From Albimonas sp963816545 (lineage in GTDB: Bacteria; Pseudomonadota; Alphaproteobacteria; Rhodobacterales; Rhodobacteraceae): 64,000 nucleotides of DNA. Made by a program: the position numbers and the translations under genes. The stretch lies in contig CAWFLE010000007.1 in NCBI GenBank assembly GCA_963816545.1, forward strand, positions 1,054,001 through 1,118,000, written 5' to 3'. The notes beneath the pieces are model-generated. The model ran no database searches. It was not told the DNA's origin and saw only the letters and a list, made by a program, of their open reading frames with translations. Below are positions 44,436 to 52,703 of the stretch, in pieces (position 1 is the stretch's first letter; every line of letters begins with the position of its first letter).

Positions 44436-45086
44436 TCAGTCCTCCACGATGAAGACGTGGACCGCGACGGGGCCGTGGGCGCCGAGCTGGAGCACCTGTC
44501 CGATATCTGCGGACCGCGAGGGGCCGGTGACGAGGTTCACCGTGCGCGGCTTCTCGCCGGCCGCGCGGACGCGCGCCCACATGTCGTCGAGGCCGGGTAC
44601 GATGTCGGACGCCTTCACCACGATGAAGTGGGTCTCGGCGAGGAAGGTGAGGGTGACGGGGTTCTCCGGGCCGGAGCGCAGCGCGATGGTGCCGGTTTCC
44701 GCAACGCCTGCCGTGGCGCGGGACAGGGTTGCGGGCTCCTCGATCCGGCCCCTCCCGTGGGATACCTCCATGCCGGACCAGTCGAGGGCGTTGAGCTCGG
44801 GATCCTCGCCCATGCGGATGGCGCGGGGAAGGTTGCGGGCGCGCAGCTCCTCGGCCAGCGACTGGGGGAGGGCCTCCCAGGCGAGGCGCGTGACGGTGCA
44901 GTCCACGCCGCGGAGCTTCTGCTCGAACTGGGCGAGGGCCTCGCCGCCGGTCTTCCTCCCCAGCGCGGGGATCGGGGAGAGCTGGGTTCCGGCGGAGGCG
45001 AGGCGCTCATCGACGGCGCCCTGCGACCGGGGCGCAGCTTCGAGGCCCCGGCGGAGGCGGGACAGGATGCGGTCGCGGGCGCTCAT
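44436..45086 (-). CDS. lutC: Lactate utilization protein C (LUD domain)
   Basis: The 216-aa LUD-domain protein starts MSARDRILSRLRRGLEAAPR. Characteristic parts are the GMEVSHGRGRIEEPATLSRA segment, GVAETGTIALRSGPENPVTL, the HFIVVKASDIVPGLDDMWAR strand and VTGPSRSADIGQVLQLGAHG, followed by PVAVHVFIVED. LutC is one of three subunits of the iron-sulfur L-lactate dehydrogenase LutABC that feeds electrons to the respiratory chain. Here it is downstream of lutBA but separated from lutB by 400 nt containing a structured repeat, an unusual spacing for this operon. Confidence 0.92.
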   Translation of the reverse strand: MSARDRILSRLRRGLEAAPRSQGAVDERLASAGTQLSPIPALGRKTGGEALAQFEQKLRGVDCTVTRLAWEALPQSLAEELRARNLPRAIRMGEDPELNALDWSGMEVSHGRGRIEEPATLSRATAGVAETGTIALRSGPENPVTLTFLAETHFIVVKASDIVPGLDDMWARVRAAGEKPRTVNLVTGPSRSADIGQVLQLGAHGPVAVHVFIVED

Positions 45087-45486
45087 GTGCGGGGCTCCCG
45101 GGCGAGAGGGATCGAGGGGCACGGACTCATTGGGATGCCGGCGGGATGGGTCGCGGAGCGGCGTCGCGCGGCGCGGCAGGGGCCAGCCCGCTCCCGGTGG
45201 ACCGGGTTCTCCCGCCCGTCGGCCTCGCCCCCGCTGGCGCGGGGCCTCGCCTCCCGTTTGGGGAAGGCGCCCTGCGGGCGGGCTTCCCCGGGACGCCGGG
45301 CGTGCGCGCCCGGATCGCGGAACGCGCATCCGCGGGGACGGAGGGGCTCGATGCCCCTCCGTCCCCGGTTCCCTCGGGCGGGGGCGGGCGCGTCGGGGCC
45401 AGCGCCCGGACCGCGCAGCGGGCCGCGGGGCCGAGGGGGCTCGACGCCCCCGAGGACCCGACCCCCGGCTGAGAGTGGGCGCGCGG
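45087..45486. repeat. Gene-free 400 bp with structured repeat, family A copy 2
   Basis: No gene is supported here. From 45265 it matches copy 1 (28985-29150): AGGCGCCCTGCGGGCGGGCTT, then GCGCCCGGATCGCG, then a perfect 13-bp hairpin GGGGACGGAGGGG (45334-45346) / CCCCTCCGTCCCC (45354-45366). Two stem pairs differ from copy 1 by changes on both arms. A third, imperfect stem of the same type lies at 45425-45460 (GGGGGC/GCCCCC core around TCGAC). It sits between lutB and lutC and could cause partial termination. Confidence 0.6.
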
Positions 45487-46917
45487 TCATTTCCGGCGGC
45501 CCTCGGCGTCGGGGTTCCATTTCGACAGGAACGTGCCGCCTTCAGGCGCGGGGAAGTCCCGCTCGTCGGTCCAGGCGCGGCCCATGGGCAGCGACCGGAT
45601 CCGGCCGCCCTTGCCCATCGCCTTCAGCGCCGAGGTCGCGATGCGGGCGCCGAGGCGGTAGAGGCCGGGGCGTTGCGCGCCCCAGGCCCAGAGGGCGAGG
45701 CCGCGGCGCATCCCCTGGGGCGCGAGGTTGCGCTCGAATTCACGCTCCCGCCAGTGGCGCATCATCTTGGGGAGGGGGATGCGCATGGGGCAGACCTCCT
45801 CGCACCGACCGCAGAAGGTGGAGGCGTTTGGCAGGTGGCCGCCCTGCTCCACCCCGATCAGGGAGGGGGTGAGGACGGCGCCCATCGGCCCGGGATAGAC
45901 CCAGCCGTAGGCGTGGCCGCCGACCGAGCGGTAGACCGGGCAGTGGTTCATGCAGGCCGCGCAGCGGATGCAGCGGAGCATGTCCTGGAACTCGGTCCCC
46001 ACCATCTCCGAGCGGCCATTGTCGAGGAGAACGACGTGGTATTCCTCGGGGCCGTCGGGGTCGGCCTCGCGGCGGGGGCCGGAGGAGAAGGTGGTGTAGA
46101 CCGACATCTCCTGACCCGTGGCGGAGCGGCCGAGGATGCGCAGGATGGTGCTCGCGTCCTCCAGGGTGGGGACGACCTTCTCCAGCGAGGCCAGGACGAT
46201 GTGGACCTTGGGGAGGGACTGCGAGAGGTCCCCGTTGCCTTCGTTGGTCACGATCACGGACTGGCCTGTCTCGGCGATCAGCATGTTGGCGCCGGTGATG
46301 CCGACCTCGGCCTGGAAGTATTTCTCGCGCAGGACGGTGCGGGCCTCGGTCAGGAGGGTGTCGAGGCCCTCCAGGTCCCGGCCCTCGGGGAGGTGGGGGT
46401 GGGCCTTGCGGAAGGCCTCGCGCACCTGGGGGACGGTGACGTGGATGGCGGGGCCGATCAGGTGGCTCGGCGTCTCGTGGCGCAGCTGGATGATGTATTC
46501 GCCGAGGTCGGTCTCCACGGGGTTGATGCCGTGCCCGGAGAGGAAGTCGTTGAGGCCGATCTCCTCGGAGAGCATCGACTTGCCCTTGTTCACCGTCTTC
46601 GCGTTAGCCTTGCGGCAGATTTCGAGGACGATCCGCTGCGCGTCCTCGGCGGTCTCGGCCCAGTGGACGTGGCCGCCGTCGGCCTTCACCTGATCCTCGT
46701 AGCGCTGGAGGTAGAGGTCGAGATTGGCCAGCACGTGGTTCTTCATGTCCCGGGCGGCGTCGCGGAGGGCGTCGAATTCGGGCAGCGCGCCGGAGGCCTT
46801 GGAGCGCTTCGCCATCGAGTTCGACAGCGCCTGGTTCATCTGCGCCTGGAGGCCCGCGTCGGCGATGGCGCGCTTGGCGTTCTCGCGGAATTGTGGGGTG
46901 GTGGGCTGGTGGGTCAT
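45487..46917 (-). CDS. lutB: Lactate utilization protein B, iron-sulfur (LutB)
   Basis: A 476-aa protein with an N-terminal LUD-type domain (FRENAKRAIADAGLQAQMNQ, KSMLSEEIGLNDFLSGHGIN, EVGITGANMLIAETGQSVIV) and a two-cluster ferredoxin domain with CIRCAACMNHCPVYRSVGGH (about residue 315) and CGRCEEVCPMRIPLPKMM (about 365). Both Cys sets are complete, so it can carry two [4Fe-4S] clusters linking lactate oxidation to quinone. I use MTHQPTTPQFRENAK as start: it overlaps the lutA stop (ATGA). Longer upstream reading would run through lutA in another frame. Confidence 0.95.
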   Translation of the reverse strand: MTHQPTTPQFRENAKRAIADAGLQAQMNQALSNSMAKRSKASGALPEFDALRDAARDMKNHVLANLDLYLQRYEDQVKADGGHVHWAETAEDAQRIVLEICRKANAKTVNKGKSMLSEEIGLNDFLSGHGINPVETDLGEYIIQLRHETPSHLIGPAIHVTVPQVREAFRKAHPHLPEGRDLEGLDTLLTEARTVLREKYFQAEVGITGANMLIAETGQSVIVTNEGNGDLSQSLPKVHIVLASLEKVVPTLEDASTILRILGRSATGQEMSVYTTFSSGPRREADPDGPEEYHVVLLDNGRSEMVGTEFQDMLRCIRCAACMNHCPVYRSVGGHAYGWVYPGPMGAVLTPSLIGVEQGGHLPNASTFCGRCEEVCPMRIPLPKMMRHWREREFERNLAPQGMRRGLALWAWGAQRPGLYRLGARIATSALKAMGKGGRIRSLPMGRAWTDERDFPAPEGGTFLSKWNPDAEGRRK

Positions 46918-47711
46918 GCGCTCTCCCCGATGGCGGGCAGGTCGGTCATGCCGGCGAGCACCTCCACCACGTGGCGGGCCTTCACGGAGCGGCCCTCGCG
47001 GCTGAGCTTGCCCGCGATGTTCATAAGGCAGCCCAGGTCGCCGGCGAGGACGAGGTCCGCCTCCGTCTCGGCGATGTGGCGGGTCTTGTCGGCGGTCATG
47101 CGGTTGGAGATGGCGGGGTACTTCACGCAGAAGGTGCCGCCGAAGCCGCAGCAGACCTCGGCCTCCGGCAGCTCGATGAGGTCGAGGCCCTTGACCGTGC
47201 CGAGCAGGGCGCGGGGCTGGTCGCGGACGCCGAGCGCGCGGAGGCCGGAGCAGGAGTCGTGGTAGGTGACCAGCGAGCCGTCGCGGGGCGCGGGCGCGTT
47301 CACGGAGGCGACCTTGAGCACGTCGGCGAGGAAGCTGACGATCTCGTGGGTCTTGGCGGCCATGGCCTTCGCTCGCGGCTCCCACGCGGGGTCGTCCGCG
47401 AACATCTGCGGGTAGTCCTTGATCACCGTTGCGGCGCAGGAGCCCGACGGGAGGACCACCACGTCGAAGGGCTCGAACGCTTCGATGGTCTTGCGGGCCA
47501 GCGCCTGGGCGTGGGCGCGGTCGCCGGAGTTCCAGGCCGGCTGGCCGCAGCAGGTCTGGGCGGGAGGGACGCGCACCTCGCAGCCCGCGTCCTCCAGCAG
47601 CTTGGCGGCGGCGAAGCCGACCGAGGGGCGGAACAGGTCCACGAGGCAGGTGACGAACAGCGCGATCACGGGCCGCGCCTGGGGACCGCCATGGGCGGCG
47701 TCCTGGGTCAT
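46914..47711 (-). CDS. lutA: Lactate utilization protein A (LutA, CCG-domain)
   Basis: The 265-aa (Fe-S)-binding subunit has two cysteine-rich CCG domains: VTCLVDLFRPSVGFAAAKLL with QTCCGQPAWNSGDR, and VTYHDSCSGLRALGVRDQPR with EVCCGFGGTFCVKYPAISNR. Such domains bind iron-sulfur clusters in heterodisulfide-reductase-like enzymes; LutA is part of the L-lactate oxidase complex LutABC. A GGGAGGGAG ribosome site precedes MTQDAAHGG. It is the first gene of lutBA, with the promoter expected near 47715-47770, before repeat B1. Confidence 0.94.
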   Translation of the reverse strand: MTQDAAHGGPQARPVIALFVTCLVDLFRPSVGFAAAKLLEDAGCEVRVPPAQTCCGQPAWNSGDRAHAQALARKTIEAFEPFDVVVLPSGSCAATVIKDYPQMFADDPAWEPRAKAMAAKTHEIVSFLADVLKVASVNAPAPRDGSLVTYHDSCSGLRALGVRDQPRALLGTVKGLDLIELPEAEVCCGFGGTFCVKYPAISNRMTADKTRHIAETEADLVLAGDLGCLMNIAGKLSREGRSVKARHVVEVLAGMTDLPAIGESA

Positions 47712-47775
47712 GCGGGGGCTCCCTCCCATATTTCCACCCTGTAGAGCGCGTCCGGAGCGCGGGGGCAAGCGCCGA

Positions 47776-47976
47776 GGGGGCGCCGCGCCGAGGTCTCGCC
47801 TCCGGGTCCGGGGGCGCCCGCGGCGCGTTGCGGGCCGGACGAGGTCTGGCGACCGGGGCGGGATGGCCGGCGCCGCCCTCCCGAACGGTCGGGGGGAGGG
47901 CGCCGGCCACAGGCGCCGCGCCTGCCGCGCGCCGCGGGCGCCCCCGGACCCGGAGGCGGGACCGGGGGCGCGGCGC
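47776..47976 (-). repeat. Nested inverted-repeat element, family B copy 1
   Basis: Two arms of about 50 bp (47776-47826 and 47927-47976) are near-perfect inverted copies (for example CGCCTCCGGGTCCGGGGG against CCCCCGGACCCGGAGGCG). Inside the loop a second inverted repeat (GGCCGGCGCC...GGCGCCGGCC) gives a nested hairpin. It shares GCCCGCGGCGCGTTGCGGGC and GGTCTGGCGACCG with copy 2 at 60041. It ends 11 nt beyond the stop of the GST gene. Confidence 0.7.
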
Positions 47977-47986
47977 CTGCGCGACC

Positions 47987-48994
47987 TCAGTGGAAGAGCG
48001 GCTCGCAACCCGTTCCGGAGAGGACCTCATCCACCTTCGCCCGCGCCTCGTCCGGCAGGGCGGTCCGGGCCTCGCGCAGCGCGCGCAGGCACTTGGCCTG
48101 GTAGGGGAAGGTGGGCTGGGTCCAGGGACGGCCGTCGATCTCCGTCTCGAATTCCGCGGCGGCGGTCTGCACGGCTTCGGCATTGGCGAGCAGGAACGGG
48201 ACATAGGTGCGGCCGATCTCGGCCAGGAGCGGGCGCAGGGCGGAGAGGTCGGTCAGCCAGCCGTCCTCGGGCAGATCCGCGCCGGAGAGGTCCTCCATCC
48301 GGTCGATCCAGGCGCGCAGGCGGGGCGAGCGGGCGGAGAGGATCGCGGCCGGGGTCGGCTCCACCACGCCGAGCTGGCTGAGCTGTCCGAAGATCGCGAA
48401 GTCGCAGGCCGCGGGGCGGGCGCCGAGGATCCAGCCGCGGTCGGAGATGCGGTCGTCCAGCAGGTCGACCAGGCGGCGGAAGCTCTGCTCGATGGTCTCG
48501 GCGGTCCTGGGGTTGGAGCCGACGACGTGGAGGCGGTCGATCTGGCGGCGGGAGATGGCGGCGGCGGCCTCGCGCGCCTCCCGCTCCGGCAGCGTCGAGT
48601 TGCGCCAGAAGATCAGCTGCGGCCCGGCGTTGCGGGCGTCGGCCTCGTGCGCCCAGCGGTAGTGGAACATGGCCTTGGTGAGCCACTCGTCCGCGTAGTC
48701 CTCGATCAGGGCGTCGAGGAAGGCGAGCCCGGGGCTCCCGGGGATGATGGAGCGGGGTTCGTGCTCCGCCTCCAGCCGGCGGATGATGGGAGTTGAGTCG
48801 GTGATCGCCTCCGGACCGTCCGGTCCCTCGAAGTAGAAGGTGGGGAGGAGCTTCACCTTCGGCTCAGGCAGGCCCGGGCGAGGGGCGCGGTGATTGCCGA
48901 TATGGTAGATGTAGGGGATGCGCCGGCAGCGCAGGACCGAAAGCATCTTGCGGGTGTAGGGCGAGCCGGGGGCGCCGAGCAGCTCCAGCGTCAT
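47987..48994 (-). CDS. Glutathione S-transferase family protein
   Basis: The 335-aa protein has a thioredoxin-fold N-terminus (TLELLGAPGSPYTRKMLSVL, where S-P-Y-T replaces the C-x-x-C site, then PEPKVKLLPTFYFEGPDGPE with the cis-Pro, and ITDSTPIIRRLE, the glutathione gamma-glutamyl site). A helical C-domain follows (for example WILGARPAACDFAIFGQLSQ). It is about 100 residues longer than a classical GST, mainly at the C-terminus. The activity could be GSH conjugation, reduction or binding. The start MTLELLG is supported by GAAGGAGA. It is divergent from rplY. Confidence 0.82.
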   Translation of the reverse strand: MTLELLGAPGSPYTRKMLSVLRCRRIPYIYHIGNHRAPRPGLPEPKVKLLPTFYFEGPDGPEAITDSTPIIRRLEAEHEPRSIIPGSPGLAFLDALIEDYADEWLTKAMFHYRWAHEADARNAGPQLIFWRNSTLPEREAREAAAAISRRQIDRLHVVGSNPRTAETIEQSFRRLVDLLDDRISDRGWILGARPAACDFAIFGQLSQLGVVEPTPAAILSARSPRLRAWIDRMEDLSGADLPEDGWLTDLSALRPLLAEIGRTYVPFLLANAEAVQTAAAEFETEIDGRPWTQPTFPYQAKCLRALREARTALPDEARAKVDEVLSGTGCEPLFH

Positions 48995-49148
48995 GGGTGT
49001 CTCCTTCGTGGTTTTCCGAGACCATCCGGAGCGCCGCCGCAACCGTCAAGGCGCTTCCCTTGCGGCCGAGACTGGTGTATCCGCCCCCGTCCGCGGCAGG
49101 GACACCCCTGGAGGCCCGCCGCATGAGCAACTCACTAGGAGATCGACG

Positions 49149-49817
49149 ATGGCCGAGCTGCCAATTCTCGAGGCCACCGCTCGTTCCGGAACGGGCAAAG
49201 GGGCTGCCCGGGCCGCACGACGCGAGGGCCTGGTACCGGGCGTGATCTATGGCGGGGGCAAGGATCCCGTCTCGATCAACGTCAAGCATAACGAGCTGCT
49301 GAAGCGGCTCAAGGCGGGCAAGTTCCTCGCCACGCTCTTCAACGTGAAGGTCGAGGGGCAGGACAACCGCGTGATCTGCCGCGCCGTGCAGCGCGACGTG
49401 GTCCGCGACCTGCCGACCCATGTGGACTTCCTGCGCCTGTCCGAGCGCAGCCGGATCAACCTCTACATCCCTGTGGAGTTCATCAACCACGAGGCGGCCC
49501 CCGGCCTGAAGAAGGGCGGCGTGCTGACCATCGTGCGCTCGGAGGTCGAGCTGGTGGTGACGGCGGGGTCGATCCCCGACCACGTCACCGTGGACCTGAG
49601 CGGCTACGATTTCGGCGACGTCGTGCACATCTCCAACGTGGACCTGCCCTCGGGCGTGCGGCCGAAGATCACCGACCGGGACTTCGTGATCGCCAACATC
49701 TCCGCCCCGTCCGGCCTGCGCGCCGCGGAGGACGAGGAGGAGGAGATCTCCGCCGAGGCGCCCGCCGAGGGCGAGGAGGCCCCGGAGGAGGGCGAGGAGG
49801 AGACCGCCGAGGCGTGA
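49149..49817 (+). CDS. rplY: 50S ribosomal protein L25/general stress protein Ctc
   Basis: The 222-aa long-form L25 (CTC family) binds 5S rRNA. The N-domain begins ELPILEATARSGTGKGAARA and contains GLVPGVIYGGGKDPVSINVK. The C-terminal beta domain contains INLYIPVEFINHEAAPGLKK and ISNVDLPSGVRPKITDRDFV, and the protein ends in an acidic Glu/Ala tail (about 35 residues) typical of alphaproteobacteria. AGGAG ribosome site. A strong hairpin follows 22 nt after the stop. The rplY, pth, ychF order is typical of Rhodobacterales. Confidence 0.96.
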   Translation: MAELPILEATARSGTGKGAARAARREGLVPGVIYGGGKDPVSINVKHNELLKRLKAGKFLATLFNVKVEGQDNRVICRAVQRDVVRDLPTHVDFLRLSERSRINLYIPVEFINHEAAPGLKKGGVLTIVRSEVELVVTAGSIPDHVTVDLSGYDFGDVVHISNVDLPSGVRPKITDRDFVIANISAPSGLRAAEDEEEEISAEAPAEGEEAPEEGEEETAEA

Positions 49818-49838
49818 TCCTCACGGCCCCGACATGGA

Positions 49839-49867
49839 CGCCCGCCCCGGAAACCCCGGGGCGGGCG
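49839..49867 (+). terminator. Rho-independent terminator after rplY
   Basis: Perfect 12-bp stem CGCCCGCCCCGG (49839-49850) / CCGGGGCGGGCG (49856-49867), 5-nt loop, followed by TTCCGCTTTT. It is the best terminator in the window. Confidence 0.8.
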
Positions 49868-49942
49868 TTCCGCTTTTGCGCCCGAACGATGCCGCCGCGG
49901 CCCGCGTTCACCGGCCGAGACCGCAACGAACGGAGGCGCGAG

Positions 49943-50101
49943 ATGGCGAGCGACGACAATCCCGACAAGGTCCCCCCGGGCAGCCCGAGCGCGGGCGAGG
50001 ACGTCTGCCGCCGCTGCGGCGGGACCGGCAGGATCGACGGCGAGCAGTGCCCCGATTGCAAGGGCGCGGGCAAGGTGACCACCCCCATCGGCGGCGCCTG
50101 A
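49943..50101 (+). CDS. Small CxxCxGxG zinc-finger protein (DnaJ-like knuckle)
   Basis: A 52-aa protein with GGAGG ribosome site before MASDDNPDKVP. After a charged N-terminus it has exactly one pair of DnaJ-type zinc knuckles: CRRCGGTGRI and CPDCKGAGKV, i.e. two CxxCxGxG motifs that together bind one zinc. There is no J domain. Similar tiny proteins are seen in other alphaproteobacteria, usually unannotated. Role unknown; a chaperone-accessory or RNA-binding function is a guess. It lies between rplY and the YkvA gene, 13 nt before the latter. Confidence 0.65.
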   Translation: MASDDNPDKVPPGSPSAGEDVCRRCGGTGRIDGEQCPDCKGAGKVTTPIGGA

Positions 50102-50114
50102 GGCGCGGCCGGGG

Positions 50115-50480
50115 ATGATCGCGCGGCTGCACGAGGCCGCGCGCCGGCTGAAGCGGCAGGTTCTGGCCCTGTGGGTCGGGGCGCGCGACCGGCGCACCCC
50201 GGTTCTCGCGCGGATCGTCGCCTGGGGCGTTGCGGCCTACGCGCTGTCGCCGATCGACCTCGTGCCGGACTTCATCCCCGTCCTGGGTCAGATCGACGAC
50301 CTGCTGATCGTGCCGCTGGGCGCGATGCTGGCGATCCGGCTGATCCCCCCGGCGCTCATGGCGGAGTTCCGGGCGCAGGCTGACGCGCTGGCGGCGCGCC
50401 CGCGCGGCGCGGCGGGGATGGCGGGGGTGATCGGGCTGTGGATCCTAGCCGCGGCGGGGATGGCGGCGCTGCTGGCCTGA
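50115..50480 (+). CDS. YkvA family (DUF1232) membrane protein
   Basis: The 121-aa protein has the DUF1232 core: RTPVLARIVAWGVAAYALSP, then IDLVPDFIPVLGQIDDLLIV, the strongly conserved SPIDLVPDFIP-x-G-x-DDL motif. A C-terminal hydrophobic segment (MAGVIGLWILAAAGMAALLA) should be a membrane helix. Function unknown across the family. It starts 13 nt after the small zinc-knuckle gene and may be co-transcribed with it and with pth. Confidence 0.86.
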   Translation: MIARLHEAARRLKRQVLALWVGARDRRTPVLARIVAWGVAAYALSPIDLVPDFIPVLGQIDDLLIVPLGAMLAIRLIPPALMAEFRAQADALAARPRGAAGMAGVIGLWILAAAGMAALLA

Positions 50481-50549
50481 GCGTCGCTTGCCCACGGCCC
50501 GGCCGCGGGTTACCTCGTGCGCCGACCGCCACGTCCGGGAGGCTCCGTC

Positions 50550-51230
50550 ATGCTGCTCTTCGTGGGCCTCGGCAATCCGGGGCGCGAATACGCGAAGCAC
50601 CGCCACAACATCGGTTTCATGGCCGTGGACCGGATCGCCGACGATCACGGCTTCGCGCCCTGGCGGGCCAAGTTCCACGGCGAGGTGTCCGAGGGGCGGC
50701 TTGGGGACGAGAAGGTCCTGCTGCTGAAGCCCGGGACATACATGAACCTCTCGGGCCAGTCGGTGGGCGCGGCCATGCAGTTCTACAAGATCCCCGTGGG
50801 CGACGTGGTGGTGCTGCATGACGAGCTGGACCTCGCCCCCGGCAAGTGCCGGGTGAAGCGGGGCGGGGGGCATGCGGGGCATAACGGGCTGCGCTCCATC
50901 CACCAGCATTGCGGGCCCGACTATGGGCGGGTGCGGCTGGGGATCGGGCATCCGGGGCGCAAGGAGCTGGTCTCGGGCTACGTGCTGCACGACTTCTCCA
51001 AGTACGACGAGCAGTGGCTGGACGACCTGCTGCGCGGCGTCTCGGACGGGGCCCCGAAGCTGGCCGCGCGCGACGACGGCGGGTTCATGAACGCGGTCGC
51101 GCTGCACACCCAGCCGCCGAAGCCGAAGAAGCCGAAGGCGGAGACGCCGGCCCCGGCGGCCGAGCCCCCTGCCCCGGCCGAGCCGGAAGGACTGAGCCCG
51201 CTGGAGAAGCTCAAGCGGCGGTTCTCCTGA
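50550..51230 (+). CDS. pth: Peptidyl-tRNA hydrolase
   Basis: The 226-aa essential enzyme recycles peptidyl-tRNA. LLFVGLGNPGREYAKHRHNI contains the G-L-G-N-P-G signature and the catalytic His (about residue 18). KPGTYMNLSGQSVG and VLHDELDLAPGKCRVKRGGG with HAGHNGLRSI complete the active site. The last 50 residues are a Pro/Ala/Lys-rich tail (PKPKKPKAETPAPAAE), common in this order and absent from E. coli Pth. I use MLLFVGLGNPG as start: GGGAGG lies upstream and an earlier in-frame ATG gives a basic, non-conserved leader. Confidence 0.96.
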   Translation: MLLFVGLGNPGREYAKHRHNIGFMAVDRIADDHGFAPWRAKFHGEVSEGRLGDEKVLLLKPGTYMNLSGQSVGAAMQFYKIPVGDVVVLHDELDLAPGKCRVKRGGGHAGHNGLRSIHQHCGPDYGRVRLGIGHPGRKELVSGYVLHDFSKYDEQWLDDLLRGVSDGAPKLAARDDGGFMNAVALHTQPPKPKKPKAETPAPAAEPPAPAEPEGLSPLEKLKRRFS

Positions 51231-51299
51231 TCCGGGCGGCTTGACCCCGGCGGGGGCGCGTGCCATCCGGCGCCGCGACCAGGACCGGAGGACGACCCC

Positions 51300-52397
51300 A
51301 TGGGCTTCAAATGCGGCATCGTCGGGCTGCCCAACGTGGGCAAGTCCACGCTGTTCAACGCGCTCACCCGCACCGCCGCGGCGCAGGCCGCCAACTTCCC
51401 CTTCTGCACCATCGAGCCGAACGTGGGCGAGGTGGCGGTGCCGGACGCGCGGCTCTCGAACCTCGCGGAGATCGCGAAGTCCAGGCAGGTGATCCCGGCG
51501 CGGCTGACCTTCGTGGACATCGCGGGGCTTGTGAAGGGCGCCTCCAAGGGCGAGGGGCTGGGCAACCAGTTCCTGGCGAACATCCGCGAGGTGGACGCCA
51601 TCGCCCATGTGCTGCGCTGCTTCGTGGACGACGACGTGACCCATGTGGAGGGGCGGGTCGATCCCATCGCGGACGCGGAGACCATCGAGACCGAACTGAT
51701 GCTCGCGGACCTCGAGAGCATCGAGCGCAGGCTCGACAACCTCTCGCGCAAGATCCGGGGCGGGGACAAGGAGGCGGTGCAGCAGGACCGGCTGCTGCGC
51801 GCCGCCAAGGTCGCGCTGGACGAGGGGCGCCCTGCGCGGACGGTGGACGTCGGCGCCGAGGACCTGAAGACCTGGCGCAGCCTGCAGCTCCTGACCTCGA
51901 AGCCCGTGCTGTTCGTGTGCAACGTGGAGGAAAGTTCGGCCGCCGAGGGCAATGCGCTGTCGGCCAGGGTGGCGGAGATGGCGGAGGCGCAGGGGGCGGC
52001 CTCGGTGGTGATATCCGCGGCCATCGAGGAGGAGATCGCGCAGCTCGACGACGCCGAGCGGACGGAGTTCCTCGCGGATCTGGGGCTGGAGGAGCCGGGG
52101 CTCGACCGGCTGATCCGGGCGGGCTACGGGCTGCTGGGGCTCAGGACCTACTTCACCGTTGGGCCGAAGGAGGCGCGGGCCTGGACCATTCCGGCCGGTG
52201 CGCTGGCCCCGCAGGCGGCGGGCGTCATCCACGGGGATTTCGAGCGGGGGTTCATCCGCGCGGAGACCATCGCCTACGAGGATTACCTGACGCTGAAGGG
52301 GGAGCAGGGCGCCAAGGAGGCCGGCAGGATGCGGGTCGAGGGCAAGGCCTACGAGGTCGCGGACGGCGACGTGCTGCACTTCCTGTTCAACGCCTGA
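51300..52397 (+). CDS. ychF: Redox-regulated ATPase YchF (Obg family)
   Basis: A 365-aa P-loop ATPase. G1 is GIVGLPNVGKSTLFNALTRT (residues 5-24), and NFPFCTIEPNVG is the YchF-specific switch I. G3 is FVDIAGLVKGASKGEGLGNQ, with a helical insert at about 130-200. The C-terminal TGS domain is FTVGPKEARAWTIPAGALAP, GVIHGDFERGFIRAETIAYE and ending DVLHFLFNA. It hydrolyses ATP rather than GTP because the NxxE motif (CNVEE) replaces NKxD. Associated with ribosomes and stress. Confidence 0.97.
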   Translation: MGFKCGIVGLPNVGKSTLFNALTRTAAAQAANFPFCTIEPNVGEVAVPDARLSNLAEIAKSRQVIPARLTFVDIAGLVKGASKGEGLGNQFLANIREVDAIAHVLRCFVDDDVTHVEGRVDPIADAETIETELMLADLESIERRLDNLSRKIRGGDKEAVQQDRLLRAAKVALDEGRPARTVDVGAEDLKTWRSLQLLTSKPVLFVCNVEESSAAEGNALSARVAEMAEAQGAASVVISAAIEEEIAQLDDAERTEFLADLGLEEPGLDRLIRAGYGLLGLRTYFTVGPKEARAWTIPAGALAPQAAGVIHGDFERGFIRAETIAYEDYLTLKGEQGAKEAGRMRVEGKAYEVADGDVLHFLFNA

Positions 52398-52481
52398 CGT
52401 TAACCTCGATCCCTCGATCCGTTTACGTCTTGTGAAGGCTTAGGACGCAGGTTCGATCCCGGGAAACGGGGAGATCGGACC

Positions 52482-52703
52482 ATGAAAACGTCTGTGATGG
52501 GACCTCTGGGACTTGGCGCGCTGGCCGGCGTGGGCGGCGCGGCGGCGACCTTGGCGGCGGGCTGGCCCCTGATTGCGGCGTTCGGCGCCTACAGCCTGTT
52601 CGGCGCGGGCGGCGTGGTGCTTGGGGGCGTCCTGAACATGCGCCTCGCGGAGATGGAGGCGGAGCGCGAGCCCGCCCCCTTGCGCGTCTACGCCAGAACC
52701 TGA
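52482..52703 (+). CDS. Small hydrophobic protein, unknown
   Basis: A 73-aa reading frame, MKTSVMGPLGLGALAGVGGA and following, with two hydrophobic segments (residues 6-28 and 31-51) and a charged tail (AEMEAEREPAPLRVYART). The base use is normal for the genome. A GGAGA lies 10 nt before the ATG. The last 16 nt overlap the convergent ImuA-like gene's tail. It is likely a small inner-membrane protein, or two hairpin helices. No family recognised. Confidence 0.5.
   Translation: MKTSVMGPLGLGALAGVGGAAATLAAGWPLIAAFGAYSLFGAGGVVLGGVLNMRLAEMEAEREPAPLRVYART

Noticed and set aside
52440..52475. GGTTCGATCCC before the small membrane protein, again T-loop-like
   Set aside because: No cloverleaf fits; it is more likely part of the promoter/5'UTR.
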